The notes beneath the pieces are model-generated. The model had not been told where the DNA came from. It did no database searches and worked only from the letters and a program-made list of their open reading frames with translations. Source: JBKQVT01 sp963727245 (GTDB taxonomy: Bacteria > Planctomycetota > Planctomycetia > Pirellulales > Thermoguttaceae). Taken from it: a stretch of DNA of 64,000 nt. The DNA is taken from assembly GCA_963727245.1 (NCBI GenBank), contig CAVSFO010000009.1, positions 1-64,000 on the forward strand, read 5' to 3'. The translations under genes and the position numbers were made by a program. Every line of letters starts with the position of its first letter. Positions within the stretch are counted from its first letter, which is position 1. Positions 19,992 to 29,963 of this stretch are shown one piece after another.

Positions 19992-21653
19992 ATGAATGCC
20001 AGTCGCGCGCCGCGTATTCACGCCACGGTTGGGATTGGGCTGCTGCTTCTGGCCGGCGGCTGCTGGGGGCCGGCCGCCCTGGCCCTGACGCCCGATAGCC
20101 CGCAGGTCAAGAAGGCCATCGAGAAAGGGGTCGCGTTCCTCGAATCCGAGGCCGACGAGGCGAAGGATGGCCGCGTGGGGGCCCGGGCCTTGGTGGGACT
20201 GGTGATGATCAAGAACCACGCCGACCCCAAGCACCCTCGCATCAAAGAGGCGGTGACCGCCATTCAAGGCGTGGTCAACGGGCACGACCCCAAGACACTG
20301 GGCCTCGATATCTATAGCGCCGGCTTGGCCGTCATCTTCCTGGCCACGCTCGACGCCCATGCCTACTACAAGGAGATCGATTCCTTGCTGCAGTATCTCC
20401 AGGCCGTGCAAAAGCCGCATGGCGGCTGGGGTTATCCCGAACGCGACACCGGCGACACCTCGATGACCCAGTACGGCGTGCTCAGCGCCTGGGAGGCGAA
20501 GCAGGCCGGCTGCAAGATCTCGCGGGCGTCGGTGGAGAAAGTCGCCGATTGGCTCTTGAAGACCCAGGATCCCGGCGGGGGTTTCGGCTACCAGGGCACC
20601 GTCAGCGCCGAAAACCTTGTTGATCAAACAGAACGACGTGCGCGGCAGCATGGCCGTCGCCGGCCTGGGAAGCCTCTACGTGTGCGCCGACCTGCTGGGG
20701 CTGGTTCCCCGGGCGGCCCGGCACGATGACAGCCTCCCCCCGGCGCTCAAGGAAATCGCCCCCCAGGAGCCCGCCGCCGCCGCCGACGTTGCCACGACGA
20801 TCGACGTCCACCAGCTCAAGGAGGCCGAGCGTCGCGGCAACGGCTGGATGGCGGGCCATACGAAGTGGAACGCCAAGGACCTCAAGGACTGGTGGACCTA
20901 TTACTACATCTACGCCTACGAACGCTACGCCAGCTTCCGCGAATTGGCCGAAGGCCGCGCGGACAAGGACCCCGCTTGGTACACCAACGGCGCCCAATTC
21001 CTCATCAAGAGCCAGAACATCGACGGCAGTTGGGGAGCAACAGGGCTCGGCCGAGCGGCACCAACAGGAAATTCCCCGACACGGCGTTCGCCCTCCTCTT
21101 CCTCTTGCGCTCCTCGAAGAAGAGCATCGAGAAGGCCTACGGCTACGGAGACAGCACGCTGCTGGCCGGCCGCGGATTGCCCAAGGAGACCGCCAAGGTG
21201 TCGGTCTCGCGGGGCCAGGTGCTGCCGGTGCCGCAGTGGACCGCCGCCGCCGAAGTGCTGCCGATCCTGCAAAATCGGGAAGACCCCGCCTTCGAGAAAG
21301 CGATCGCGTCCCTGGCCCAATTGCCGCCCAAGGAGGCCGCCGCGGTGGCCGCCAAAGATGCCGGCCTGTTGCGACGCCTGACCGCCGACCGCACGCCCCG
21401 GGTCCGCGCCGCCGCCGTGCAAGCGGCGGGCAACAGCAGCAATCTCAACCTGGTCCCCACGCTGATCTATGCCCTGGGCGATCCCGACGATGGCGTGGCC
21501 GGCCAGGCCTGCCAGGCCCTCCGGCGCCTGACCCGCAGCCCGGGCAAGGGCGCGATCGGGCCGCAACTGACGCAAACGCGACGCGACGAAGAGATTCGGT
21601 ACTGGAAGCAGTGGTACTTGGCGATCCGGCCGGAGGCGGAGTTCTTCGACTAA
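19992..21653 (+). CDS. Exported prenyltransferase/squalene-cyclase-like repeat protein with C-terminal HEAT-like region, frameshifted
   Basis: About 553 residues in three frames. The start is a signal peptide or lipoprotein signal (HATVGIGLLLLAGGCWGP). The alpha/alpha-toroid repeat region contains QW-like motifs (PHGGWGYPE, QDPGGGFGY, NIDGSWG) and TSMTQYGVLSAW, as in squalene-hopene cyclase-fold proteins, but I see no DxDD catalytic motif, so terpene cyclisation is not supported. The C-terminal ~120 residues resemble HEAT repeats (PRVRAAAVQAAGN, NLVPTLIYALGDPDDGVAGQ) and end RYWKQWYLA. Frameshifts lie near 20620 and 21040-21075. It is first in an operon: the next gene starts 12 bases downstream. 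The role is unknown; a protein- or lipid-binding scaffold outside the cytoplasm is plausible. Confidence 0.8.
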
Positions 21654-21665
21654 GGAGTTTCTGTT

Positions 21666-22454
21666 GTGGGCGGGGGGAAATTTCCGGCTAAGCTTGCCAT
21701 GCTCGCGGGCGCCGGCCTGCTGGTGCTGCTCCTCTTGGCAGCCTGGCTGGGCGGCTGCTTCTCGGCCAAAGACCGGCGGCAGGACCGCGCCGCCGCCCGG
21801 CTCCCGACGGCCGAATTGAAGACCGACCTCCAAACGTCGCTGGCCTCGGCCGCCGACGGCGGCCAGCCGCCGCTGAAAGATTCGCTGGCCGCGGTGGCCG
21901 ACGCCGTGGGCGCAAAGGCCGGCCTGCTGGACGATCCGCAGTGGCCGGCCGCTGCCAAGGGCCGGCCCTCCTGGGCCGATCAACGCGAAGCCGCCAACTC
22001 CGGGGCAAACCTCCGCCGCAACTGGGAACTCCACTTCGACAAGGGCACCGTCAGGGGACAGTACGCCCGGCAACTCGACTTCTTCGGCATCGAACTGGCC
22101 GTCGTCTTGCCGGAGAACAAGTTGAAGTACGTGGGCAAATTCGCCAAGGGCAAGCCGGAAACCCGCCTCGGACCGGCCGACCAGGAAACACGCTGCTACC
22201 TCACCTGGTCCGAAGGCGATCTCAGCCGCGCCGACGCCGATCTGCTGGCGCTGGCCGGCGTCTTCGCCGAAGATCGACCGGTCTTGAAAATCCTGCCCGC
22301 CGCGGTCGAGGCCAAGCTGGCCGCCCTGGAACGGACCGCCGCCGGCGCCGACATCGACAACGTTCGCAAGACCCGCTTCGGCATCCGTGCCGCCGGCGAT
22401 GGATACGAGTTCTACGTGGTCCAGCAGTCCTTGAGGGAGCAGGCGAAAAAGTGA
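21666..22454 (+). CDS. Membrane-anchored or lipoprotein of unknown function
   Basis: 262 residues from a GTG start, with AAGGAG nine bases upstream. One hydrophobic segment (LAMLAGAGLLVLLLLAAWLG) ends in GGC, so it may be a lipoprotein with the cysteine near residue 31 or simply a single-pass anchor. The outside domain (SWADQREAANSG, LHFDKGTVRGQYARQLDFFG, YVGKFAKGKPETR) matches no family I can name. It overlaps the next gene by four bases (GTGA), so the two are translationally coupled. Its conservation with the propeller protein is the best lead to its function. Confidence 0.75.
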   Translation: MGGGKFPAKLAMLAGAGLLVLLLLAAWLGGCFSAKDRRQDRAAARLPTAELKTDLQTSLASAADGGQPPLKDSLAAVADAVGAKAGLLDDPQWPAAAKGRPSWADQREAANSGANLRRNWELHFDKGTVRGQYARQLDFFGIELAVVLPENKLKYVGKFAKGKPETRLGPADQETRCYLTWSEGDLSRADADLLALAGVFAEDRPVLKILPAAVEAKLAALERTAAGADIDNVRKTRFGIRAAGDGYEFYVVQQSLREQAKK

Positions 22455-25400
22455 GCCAGCGGCAGAACTCTCATCCCGGCCAGCCGACCGCGGAGGCCTT
22501 TCTCGACCTCCTGGAAAAGAAGGACCTCGTGGCCCCCAGCGCCCTGGCCGCACTGCGCAAACAGGTCGCCGAGTCCAAGGTGCGCGTCCCTGCCGAGCGG
22601 GTGGCGAAACTATTGGTCGACAAGAAGCTGCTGACCACCGCCATCGCCCAACGCTTGCTCGCCCCCCAGGGCACGCCGGCGCCCAAGCAGCCGGCCGCGG
22701 CCGCCAAGGGCCCGCAACCTAAGCCGGCCGGCAGCCAACGGGCCGCGGTCGGCGGCATGTCGTCGTTGCTGGACGAGGAGTTGCCGCCGCTTGGTGCGGA
22801 CCTGCCGCCGTTGGGCGCGGGCCTGCCGCCGCTGGGCGCGGACCTGCCGCCACCCGTCGCCGCCGGCCCGCTGGACGCCCTGAGAAGCGATCCGAGCCTG
22901 GTTGACGCCGTCGAGTCGGCAATTCCGTTCGCCCCCCTGGGGCTGCCGAAGAGAACTTTTTTCCAGTCGCTCGTCCGGCAACTGCGGCCCGGCGGCCGGC
23001 ACGCGAAGTTGAAAATGCTGCTGGTTCGCAGCGGACTGGCGGCGGCGGCCCTGCTGGTTCTCATCGGCATCGCCGTCTGGGTCTTGAATCAGCCCAACCC
23101 GGACGCCCTGCTCAAACCAGCCGACGCGCTCTACGAGAAAGGCTCGCTGGCCGACGCGATCCAGGGGTACAGTGACTTCCTGGACCATTTTCCCCGGGAG
23201 GCGGCCTCCGCGCGCGCGCGGGTCCGCCGCGGCCTGGCCCAGTTGCGGCTGGCCGCCGCCGGCCCGGCGGGCCAGTCCGCAGCCCTGGAGACGGCCAAAA
23301 CCGTCCTGCCGGCGATCAGCCCGGAAACGGCATACGACGCCGAAGCGGGCCCCGTGCTTGCCACCCTGCTTCCTGAAGTCGCCCAGCGGCTGGCCTGGCA
23401 AGCCCGGCAGCGGCTCACTCCCAGTTCGGTCGCCGAGGCCCAGGAGATGTTGTCGCTGGCCGAGCAGTATCTGCCCGTCGCGGACAAGCCGCGGGAGCAA
23501 CTCGGCAGCATCGAGGCCTCCTTGGCATTGACGCGGCACAAGATCGCCGGCGACGACGAGCTGCACAAGGCGATTGCCGCGATCCGGCTGGCCACGGCGG
23601 CGAAAAACTTCTACGGCGCGTATCGAGTCCGCGCCGCCTTGCTCGGCGCTTATCCCAAGTTGTCCAGGAACTCCGACCTGGCCGAAGCCCTCCTCGGCGT
23701 CACCGCCGCCCAGCAGGCGGCCGTCGCCTGGGTCGACCGGCCGGAGCCGGCGACGACATTGCCACCGCCCCCCGGACCGCTCACCACCGCCATCGTCGCC
23801 CAGCGCACGTTCCACTCTGACGCCCCGGACGCCGAGCATCAGGTCGTCTTTGCCGCCGCGGCCGGCGCGATCTACGGACTCGATGCCGCCAGCGGCAAGG
23901 TGCTGTGGCGGAAATTCGTGGGCTGGAATCCCCGGCAGCCGCACGGCGGCAGCTTGCCCTGTGCGGTGGCGGCGGCAGCGGGCGGCGACGTGGTCCTGGC
24001 CGCCGACGGGCACCGCGAAATCCAGCGGATCGAGGCGGCCACGGGCCGAATCCGCTGGCGACATGCCATCAAACAAGATTTCTCCGCCGATCCGGTGGCC
24101 GCCGACGGCTCGCTCCTGCTGGCCACGCTCGGCGGGCGGCTGCTGATGATCGATCCGCCCAGCGGCGAGTCGTCCGGCTTCGTGCAATTGCCGCAGCCGC
24201 TCTGCGTCGCCCCGGCCGTCGACGCGCGGCGCAAACTGGTCTTCCAGTTGGCCGACGAGGAGAACTTGTTCGTGCTGACCATGCCGGAGGGCCGCTGCCG
24301 GCAGGTGTTTCCCCTTGGACACCAGCCCGGCGCCATCGCCACGCCACCGGTGCTCTGGGGCGATTATCTGCTGGTCGCGGTCAACCAGGGCGCCGGCGAC
24401 TCGTCCCTCAAGGTCCTCAAGATCGAATCTGCCGGAGATCAGGCGGCGACGCCATTGCTGCGATTGGCGCAGACGATCGCGATGAAAGGGCACGTGGACG
24501 CGGCCCCTGCGACCAGCGACGACCGCGTGCTGCTGGCCACCGACGCCGGCGAGGTCCATGTCTTGGACCTGGCTCCCTCGGCGCCAGAGAACCGCTCCGC
24601 GAGGCGTCCGTCGCCCGGCTCGAGGGCGGCCCGGGACTGGTTCGCTTTCCCTTGCTCCGCGGCGACCGATGTTTCATCGCCGGAGACAAACTGGCGAGCT
24701 TCGACAGGACGCTGGGGCTCGTCTGGGCCGATCCGTCCCCGGGGCCCGCCGCCCAGGCGCCCTTGGCCGTCGGTCCCACGATTTTCCATGTCCAGTGCGC
24801 GGCGGCGATGCCGGGCATCGTCGTTTCCGCCGTCAACGCCGACAAGGGCGACCTCGATTGGCAGACCTGCCTGGCCGCGCCCTGGCCGCCGAGCCGCTGC
24901 TGGATGCGGCGGCGGGCAAGATCACGCTGGCGACCGCCGCCGGCGGCGTATTCCGCTTGGACCGCTCCGATCTGGCCGCGCAGGCCGCCACCGAGCCGCC
25001 GGCGGCCTGGCCGCCGCCGCGGCTGCGCCGGCCCGTAACCGAACTGACCCGTTGCGGCGGCAAGCTGGTGCTGACTTGCGGCCCGGGGTCCGACCAGGTC
25101 CTCGCGCTGGACCCGGCCGATCCGCAGCAGCCGCCCCGGGCCTGGCTCTTGCCGGGGCCCCTGAGTTGTCCGCCCATCGCCCTGGCCGGCGGACTGCTGG
25201 CGCCCTCCCAGGCCGGCCAGGTGTACTGGTTGGATCCGCTCTCGGGCAAGGATTTGTCTGGGCCGTTCCAACCCCGTTTGCAGACCGCGGCATTGCCCGC
25301 GTGGTCCCAGCCGGTGGCCGTCAGCGAGCAAGAGGTCGTGATCTCCGACGGCCGCCGGAAGCTCTACCGATTGTGCGTGGCCGAGCGGCCGGCCCCGCAC

Positions 25401-25880
25401 CTGGCGGCCGCCGCCGAAGTGGAACTCTCCGAGCCCGTCATCTCGCCGCTGGCGACGGTGGGAGAGATGGTCTGCGGCGTCGATGCCGCCGGCAAATTCG
25501 ATGTTTTCCGGGTCTCCGACCTGGCCCGCACGAGGCAAACCACCCTGGCCGGCCGCTGCGCGTGGGGGCCCCGCCAGGTCGGCAATCGCGTGATGCTCGC
25601 CACCGACAGCGGCCAGTTGTACTGCTTCGACGCTGCGGGCAAACTCCTTTGGCAAGCGGCCTTGCCCGACGGCCCGCTGGCGGGCGCCCCGCTGGCGGCC
25701 GGCGATCACATTATTCTGGCCGCCGCCGCCGGCGTCGTCTGGCGCGTGGACGGTCGCAGCGGCAAGCCGCTCGCCCGCATCAGCACCGGCCAGCCGCTGG
25801 CCACGGGGCCCGTCCTGATGGGCGACCGGCTGCTGCTGGGCGGACATGACGGCAGCCTTCACCAACTCACACCACCCTAG
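22451..25880 (+). CDS. Large membrane-anchored PQQ-like beta-propeller protein, frameshifted
   Basis: About 1,140 residues from GTG 22451. The first ~60 residues (AFLDLLEKKDLVAPSALAAL, RVAKLLVDKKLLTTAIAQRL) form the helical domain often seen at the start of planctomycete kinases. A proline-rich tract of repeated PPLGADL (residues ~112-135) and a transmembrane helix (GLAAAALLVLIGIAVWVL, ~residue 200) follow, then TPR-like helices (~residues 215-420). The remainder carries repeated beta-propeller blades with AxxGxxYGLDAASGKVLWR-type motifs (GLDAASGKVLWR, IEAATGRIRWRHA, CFDAAGKLLWQA, VDGRSGKPLARI). Frameshifts lie near 24585 and 24885. PQQ-type propellers with no catalytic calcium-PQQ site are usually protein-binding or assembly scaffolds, as in BamB. 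No PQQ-ligand residues are evident. Confidence 0.8.
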
Positions 25881-25914
25881 TGCAGTGCGTCACTCAAAAT
25901 GGAACTTTATGATC

Positions 25915-25999
25915 TGCGGGTGCCACTGCTGGCTTGTCCAGCAGTGTTGCGGCGAGTGGTGGTTCGGCACTGCTGGACAAGCCAGCAGTGGCACCCGCA
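25915..25999. repeat. Perfect 32-bp inverted repeat inside the operon
   Basis: Arms 25915-25946 and 25968-25999 are exact complements around a 21-base loop. The core CCACTGCTGGCTTGTCCAGC is itself hairpin-forming. It sits 35 bases after the propeller gene's stop and 65 before the next start, so it could act as an RNA hairpin that stabilises or terminates the upstream message. Confidence 0.85.
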
Positions 26000-26063
26000 T
26001 TGCCAAGTTTGTCCGGAAAACAATCCCTCGACCCTGAAGCACCACCGTAGCGAGGCCGCAGCG

Positions 26064-28394
26064 ATGCGATTTTTCGTCGTCTTGGCATTGGCCTTCGGCC
26101 TCGGCGCGGCGGCACGCGCCCGGGCCGATGCCCCGCTGTTCGATCAGGACCCCTTCGATCAGATCACCCTCGATGCCGCCAACGCCGGCGCCGTGCTCAA
26201 GGTCAAGCCGCTCGACCTGCCCGGGCGGCGGCTGCCCGCCAAGCCCCAGCCCGCCGACGTCCTGGTCATTCAGCTCGTCGATCAGCCCGACAAGAAGTAC
26301 GAAGTCGCCTGGGGGTCGATCGCCAAGGTGGAGCTGTTCGAGGCGATGCTGCTCGAGAAGGCCGAGGACCTGGCGGCCGCCGACAAACTCGACGAGGCCT
26401 ACGATTACTTCCGCTTCCTCGAAGAAAACTATCCGAACCTGGACGGCCTGGCCGCGGCCGGCCAGGATTTCCTCTTCAAGCAGGCCAAGACGTTCTTCGC
26501 AGCGCAGCAATACCGCAATGCCCTAGGGGTGTTGCGGGAGTTGCACCGCCGCAATCCGCAACGCCCAAAACTCGACACCGCCATGGGCGCCATGACGGAG
26601 AAGCTGGTCGAGCAATATGCCGCCGCCGGCGACTATCCTTCCATCCGCGCCCTGCTGGGCGAGCTGGCCGCTTGTTATCCCCAGCATCCGCTGGTGGAGA
26701 AATGGGAGAGCCGGCTCAAGGGCGAGGCGGCTGCCCAACTGGCCGACGCCCGGGCCGCCGTGCAGTCGGGCGATCTCCGCAAGGCGGCCGCGACGATCCG
26801 GCGCGTGATCCACATCTGGCCGGCGCTGGAGGGCGCCCGAGACACGGCCTATGCCATTCACAGCCAATATCCCCGCGTGGTCGTGGGCGTCTGCGAAGCG
26901 GCGCCCGCCGGGGCGCCGGCCGGGTCCGGCAACGGCCGCGAGCTTTTGACCGATTGGGCGGCCCGCCGCAGCGCCCGGCTCGTTTGCCGCACGCTCGCCG
27001 AGTTTGCCGGCGCCGGCCCCAGCGGCGGGACGTACCGCTGCCCCGTCGGCAAAGTCCTGGCGTCCGAAACCCCCCGGCGAATCACCGTGGAGTTGCATCA
27101 CGATCTCCGCTGGCCGGCCGGAGAGAAGGACCTCTCCGGCTACGACGTCTCGCGCCGGCTGCTGGCTATGGCCGATCCGGCCGATCCGGCCTATCGCCCC
27201 GATTGGGCCAGGCTCTTTGACGCCGTGGGGGTCCAGGGCGTGTATCAAGTCGATATCGACCTGCATCAAGGTCACCTCTGTCCCCAGGCGCTGCTGCAGA
27301 CGGTGCTGCTGCCCTACACGGCGGCCTGCACGTCGCCGGCCGGGCGATTGCCGCTGGGCGGCCCGTATCTGCCGGCCGTTTCCACCGCCGGCGATGCCGA
27401 GACCACGTACCTGTCGAACCCCCGCTATTTCGCCGGCACTGCGAGCCAGCCGAAGGAGATCGTGGAACAGCGGTTTGCCGACCCCACGGCGGCTGTCGCG
27501 GCCCTGCGGCGCGGCGAAATCCAGGTGTTGGATCGCTTGAGCCCCTGGCAGGTCAACTCGCTGGCGGCCGAGGCCGACCTGGCGGTGCAATCCTACGCCC
27601 TGCCGCGGCTTCATTGCCTGGTGCCCAACTCCCACAGGCCGCTGGCGTCCAACCGCACCTTCCGCCGCGCCCTGGCCTATGGGATCGATCGCCAGGCCAT
27701 CCTGGACGAACTGCTGCACGGCGGCCGCCGCCCCGGCTGCACGGTCGTCCACGGTCCTTTCCCGCCGGGCCAGTCCGCCAAGGACGGCTTCAGCTACGCT
27801 TGCGATCCGGAGACCAAGCCGTGGCCCTACGATCCGCGGCTCGCGGTGGTGCTGGCCGAGAGCGGCCGTCGAGAACTGTCGGCGGCCGGCCGCGATCTGC
27901 TGCCGGCCTCGGCGCGCCCCGCGCCCCTGGTGCTGGCCTTCCCGCCCACGGAAATCGCGCGGACCGCCTGCGCGGCCATTCGCCGGCAGTTGGCCGTGAT
28001 CGACGTGCCGGTCGAGTTGAAGGAGCTTGCCGCGGTCCCCGCCGGCCCGGTCCCGGCGGAGGTCGATCTACTGTATGCCGAACTGTTCATCTCGGAACCG
28101 TTGGTCGACGCCCCACGCGTGCTCGGCGCCGACGGCCTGACCGGCGGCTGCAGCGCGCCGATGGGCCAGGCACTCCGGGAGCTTGTCCAGGCGGCCAATT
28201 GGAGCGAGGCCGCCGCCCGCCTGCGCCGCATCGACCGCCTCGCTCACGACGAGGTTGCCGTGCTGCCGTTGTGGCAATTGACCGATTACTTCGCCTACCG
28301 AAAGAACCTGGCGGGAATCAACGCCGCCACGTTGAGTCTGTATCAAGACGTCGAAGCCTGGAAGCTCGGCTTTCAATATCCAGACGGAAACTGA
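26064..28394 (+). CDS. Exported TPR-like and family-5 solute-binding fusion protein
   Basis: 776 residues with a clear signal peptide (RFFVVLALAFGLGAAARARA). Residues ~25-260 are a helical, TPR-like region (LDEAYDYFRFLEENYPNLDG, QYRNALGVLRELHRRNPQRP). From about residue 270 the sequence resembles family-5 extracellular solute-binding proteins, which bind peptides or similar ligands for ABC importers: KVLASETPRRITVELHHDLR, AAVAALRRGEIQVLDRL, LASNRTFRRALAYGIDRQAI and DLLYAELFISEP. No permease or ATPase gene accompanies it, so it probably serves as a sensor or binding module here. ATG 26064 is the first start with a proper signal. The single frame is intact. Confidence 0.8.
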   Translation: MRFFVVLALAFGLGAAARARADAPLFDQDPFDQITLDAANAGAVLKVKPLDLPGRRLPAKPQPADVLVIQLVDQPDKKYEVAWGSIAKVELFEAMLLEKAEDLAAADKLDEAYDYFRFLEENYPNLDGLAAAGQDFLFKQAKTFFAAQQYRNALGVLRELHRRNPQRPKLDTAMGAMTEKLVEQYAAAGDYPSIRALLGELAACYPQHPLVEKWESRLKGEAAAQLADARAAVQSGDLRKAAATIRRVIHIWPALEGARDTAYAIHSQYPRVVVGVCEAAPAGAPAGSGNGRELLTDWAARRSARLVCRTLAEFAGAGPSGGTYRCPVGKVLASETPRRITVELHHDLRWPAGEKDLSGYDVSRRLLAMADPADPAYRPDWARLFDAVGVQGVYQVDIDLHQGHLCPQALLQTVLLPYTAACTSPAGRLPLGGPYLPAVSTAGDAETTYLSNPRYFAGTASQPKEIVEQRFADPTAAVAALRRGEIQVLDRLSPWQVNSLAAEADLAVQSYALPRLHCLVPNSHRPLASNRTFRRALAYGIDRQAILDELLHGGRRPGCTVVHGPFPPGQSAKDGFSYACDPETKPWPYDPRLAVVLAESGRRELSAAGRDLLPASARPAPLVLAFPPTEIARTACAAIRRQLAVIDVPVELKELAAVPAGPVPAEVDLLYAELFISEPLVDAPRVLGADGLTGGCSAPMGQALRELVQAANWSEAAARLRRIDRLAHDEVAVLPLWQLTDYFAYRKNLAGINAATLSLYQDVEAWKLGFQYPDGN

Positions 28395-28404
28395 GACCAA
28401 AACG

Positions 28405-29829
28405 ATGCACCGGACCGGTTCGCTCCCGATTCTCATCCTGGCTGCCGCGGCGCTGGCCCGCGGACCGGTCGCGGCCGCCGCGGCCGAGCCGCCGGTCTGG
28501 GAGCTGCGTCCGTACCGGATTCAGGTGCTCGTGGGCGTTGCGTCGCGGCCGGAGTTGGCGGCCCGGTGGCCCGCCGCGTTGGCCGCCCGCTTGACCGAGC
28601 GGATTCTCGCGCTGCAAGGCGCGGCCTGGGACGCGACCGTCGCGCCGGCCCCGCCGGCGTTGCAGCAAGCGATGGCCGCCTCGCTCGCCGGCGTCACCGC
28701 CGACGCCCTGCCCAAGGATTCCCTGGACGCCGATAAAGTCATGCTCGTGCAGGTTTCGGCCGTCGCCGCCGGCGGCGGCTATCAGGTGGCGGCCCGCGAA
28801 TTCGACACGGCCACCGGGCTGTGGAGCGCCGTGGTCGTCCGTCCGGTCCGCCAACTCTCGAAACTTCCCGACCTGGCGCTGGCGGCGATCTTCCAAGCCT
28901 TCGCGCCGCTGGCTCGCGTGAGCGCAGTGGACGGCCACCGGGTGGTCTTGCGATTGCGGGCCTCGGCGCTGAAACCGCACGACCCGGAACTCGCGCCGGT
29001 GCGGCCCGGCGCGGTCTTTCGACTCGCTGCGCGAAAAGTCGCCGGCCAGGACGCCGCCAAGCCCGCCGTGGCGATCCCTTGGACGTTCTGCACGGTCGAG
29101 GAGGTGGCGGAGGAAGAGTTGCGCGGCCGCCTGGAGACGGGCCTCCGCGACCCGCTCCCCGAGCGCTGGGAAACCGCCATCGAGGTGCTGGCCCTGGGCG
29201 TGGTGCCGCCCCGACAAGCGACCGTCTTGACGCTGAACTCGACCTCCCAACCGCCGCAGCCGTTGGCGGGGTACGACATCTACGCTTCGCCGGCGGCGGC
29301 GGAAGAGCCCGTCCTCCTCGGCCGCACGGACCGCCGCGGATCGCTGCGCGTGGCGCCGGCGGGCGATCAACTTCTGCAAATCCTCCTGGTCAAGCACGGC
29401 GAGCAGCGGCTGGCCCGGTTGCCGATGGTCGCCGGGCTGGAGCCGCAACTGACGCTGTCCGTCTCCGACGACGACGGCCTGATCGAGTTAGAGGGCCTGT
29501 TTGCCGGCCTGCGCGATGCGGCCGTCGACCTGGCGGTCCGCCGCGAGGTGTTGCTGAGCCGATTGAAGGCCCGCATCGCCGCCGGTCGGCTCGACGAGGC
29601 CAAACCGCTCTTGAAGGAATTGCGCGGGCTGCCCGGCGCCCAGGACCTGCTCACTTTGCGGGCTTCCGAGCTGAAGAAGAATCTCGCCGGCACGGCGGCG
29701 TCGCAGGCCAAGATCGACGCGGGCCTGCGCGAGTTTCAGAAGGTGCTCGACTCGCAACTCGACGCCAAGGCCATGGACAAGCTGGCCGTGCAGCTCGAGA
29801 AACCGCCACCGAAGCCGAAGAAGCCGTGA
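28405..29829 (+). CDS. Exported protein of unknown function
   Basis: 474 residues with a signal peptide (GSLPILILAAAALARGPVAA). The N-terminal ~150 residues begin WELRPYRIQVLVGVASRPEL and resemble the alpha/beta folds of exported assembly proteins. A PEGA-like beta domain follows (LAGYDIYASPAA, LLGRTDRRGSLRVAPAGDQL). The C-terminal ~130 residues are charged helices, probably coiled coil (RREVLLSRLKARIAAGRLDE, AKPLLKELRGL), ending in a proline/lysine tail. It begins ten bases after the preceding stop and is the last gene of the operon. I do not recognise a family. Confidence 0.75.
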   Translation: MHRTGSLPILILAAAALARGPVAAAAAEPPVWELRPYRIQVLVGVASRPELAARWPAALAARLTERILALQGAAWDATVAPAPPALQQAMAASLAGVTADALPKDSLDADKVMLVQVSAVAAGGGYQVAAREFDTATGLWSAVVVRPVRQLSKLPDLALAAIFQAFAPLARVSAVDGHRVVLRLRASALKPHDPELAPVRPGAVFRLAARKVAGQDAAKPAVAIPWTFCTVEEVAEEELRGRLETGLRDPLPERWETAIEVLALGVVPPRQATVLTLNSTSQPPQPLAGYDIYASPAAAEEPVLLGRTDRRGSLRVAPAGDQLLQILLVKHGEQRLARLPMVAGLEPQLTLSVSDDDGLIELEGLFAGLRDAAVDLAVRREVLLSRLKARIAAGRLDEAKPLLKELRGLPGAQDLLTLRASELKKNLAGTAASQAKIDAGLREFQKVLDSQLDAKAMDKLAVQLEKPPPKPKKP

Positions 29830-29830
29830 G

Positions 29831-29927
29831 GTATCCGTCACACTCGTATCCGTCACACGCCGTGTGACGACTTCATCCGTATCCGTCACACGCCGTGTGA
29901 CGATCTCACCGCACACGGCGTGTGCGG
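29831..29927. repeat. Tandem hairpin repeats after the operon
   Basis: Two exact 25-base direct repeats (29846-29870 and 29879-29903), each containing the palindrome CGTCACACGCCGTGTGACG, follow a partial copy at 29831. A third, related hairpin CCGCACACGGCGTGTGCGG lies at 29909-29927. The position immediately after the operon's last stop fits a transcription terminator or 3' stabiliser, though no U-run follows. Confidence 0.7.
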
Positions 29928-29963
29928 CGTACTGCCGCGAAATTAAAGACCCGTTTGTTCGTC

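Noticed and set aside
29831..29927. Possible CRISPR array
   Set aside because: There are only two full repeats, the spacing is eight bases, and the repeats are hairpins without spacers or cas genes.
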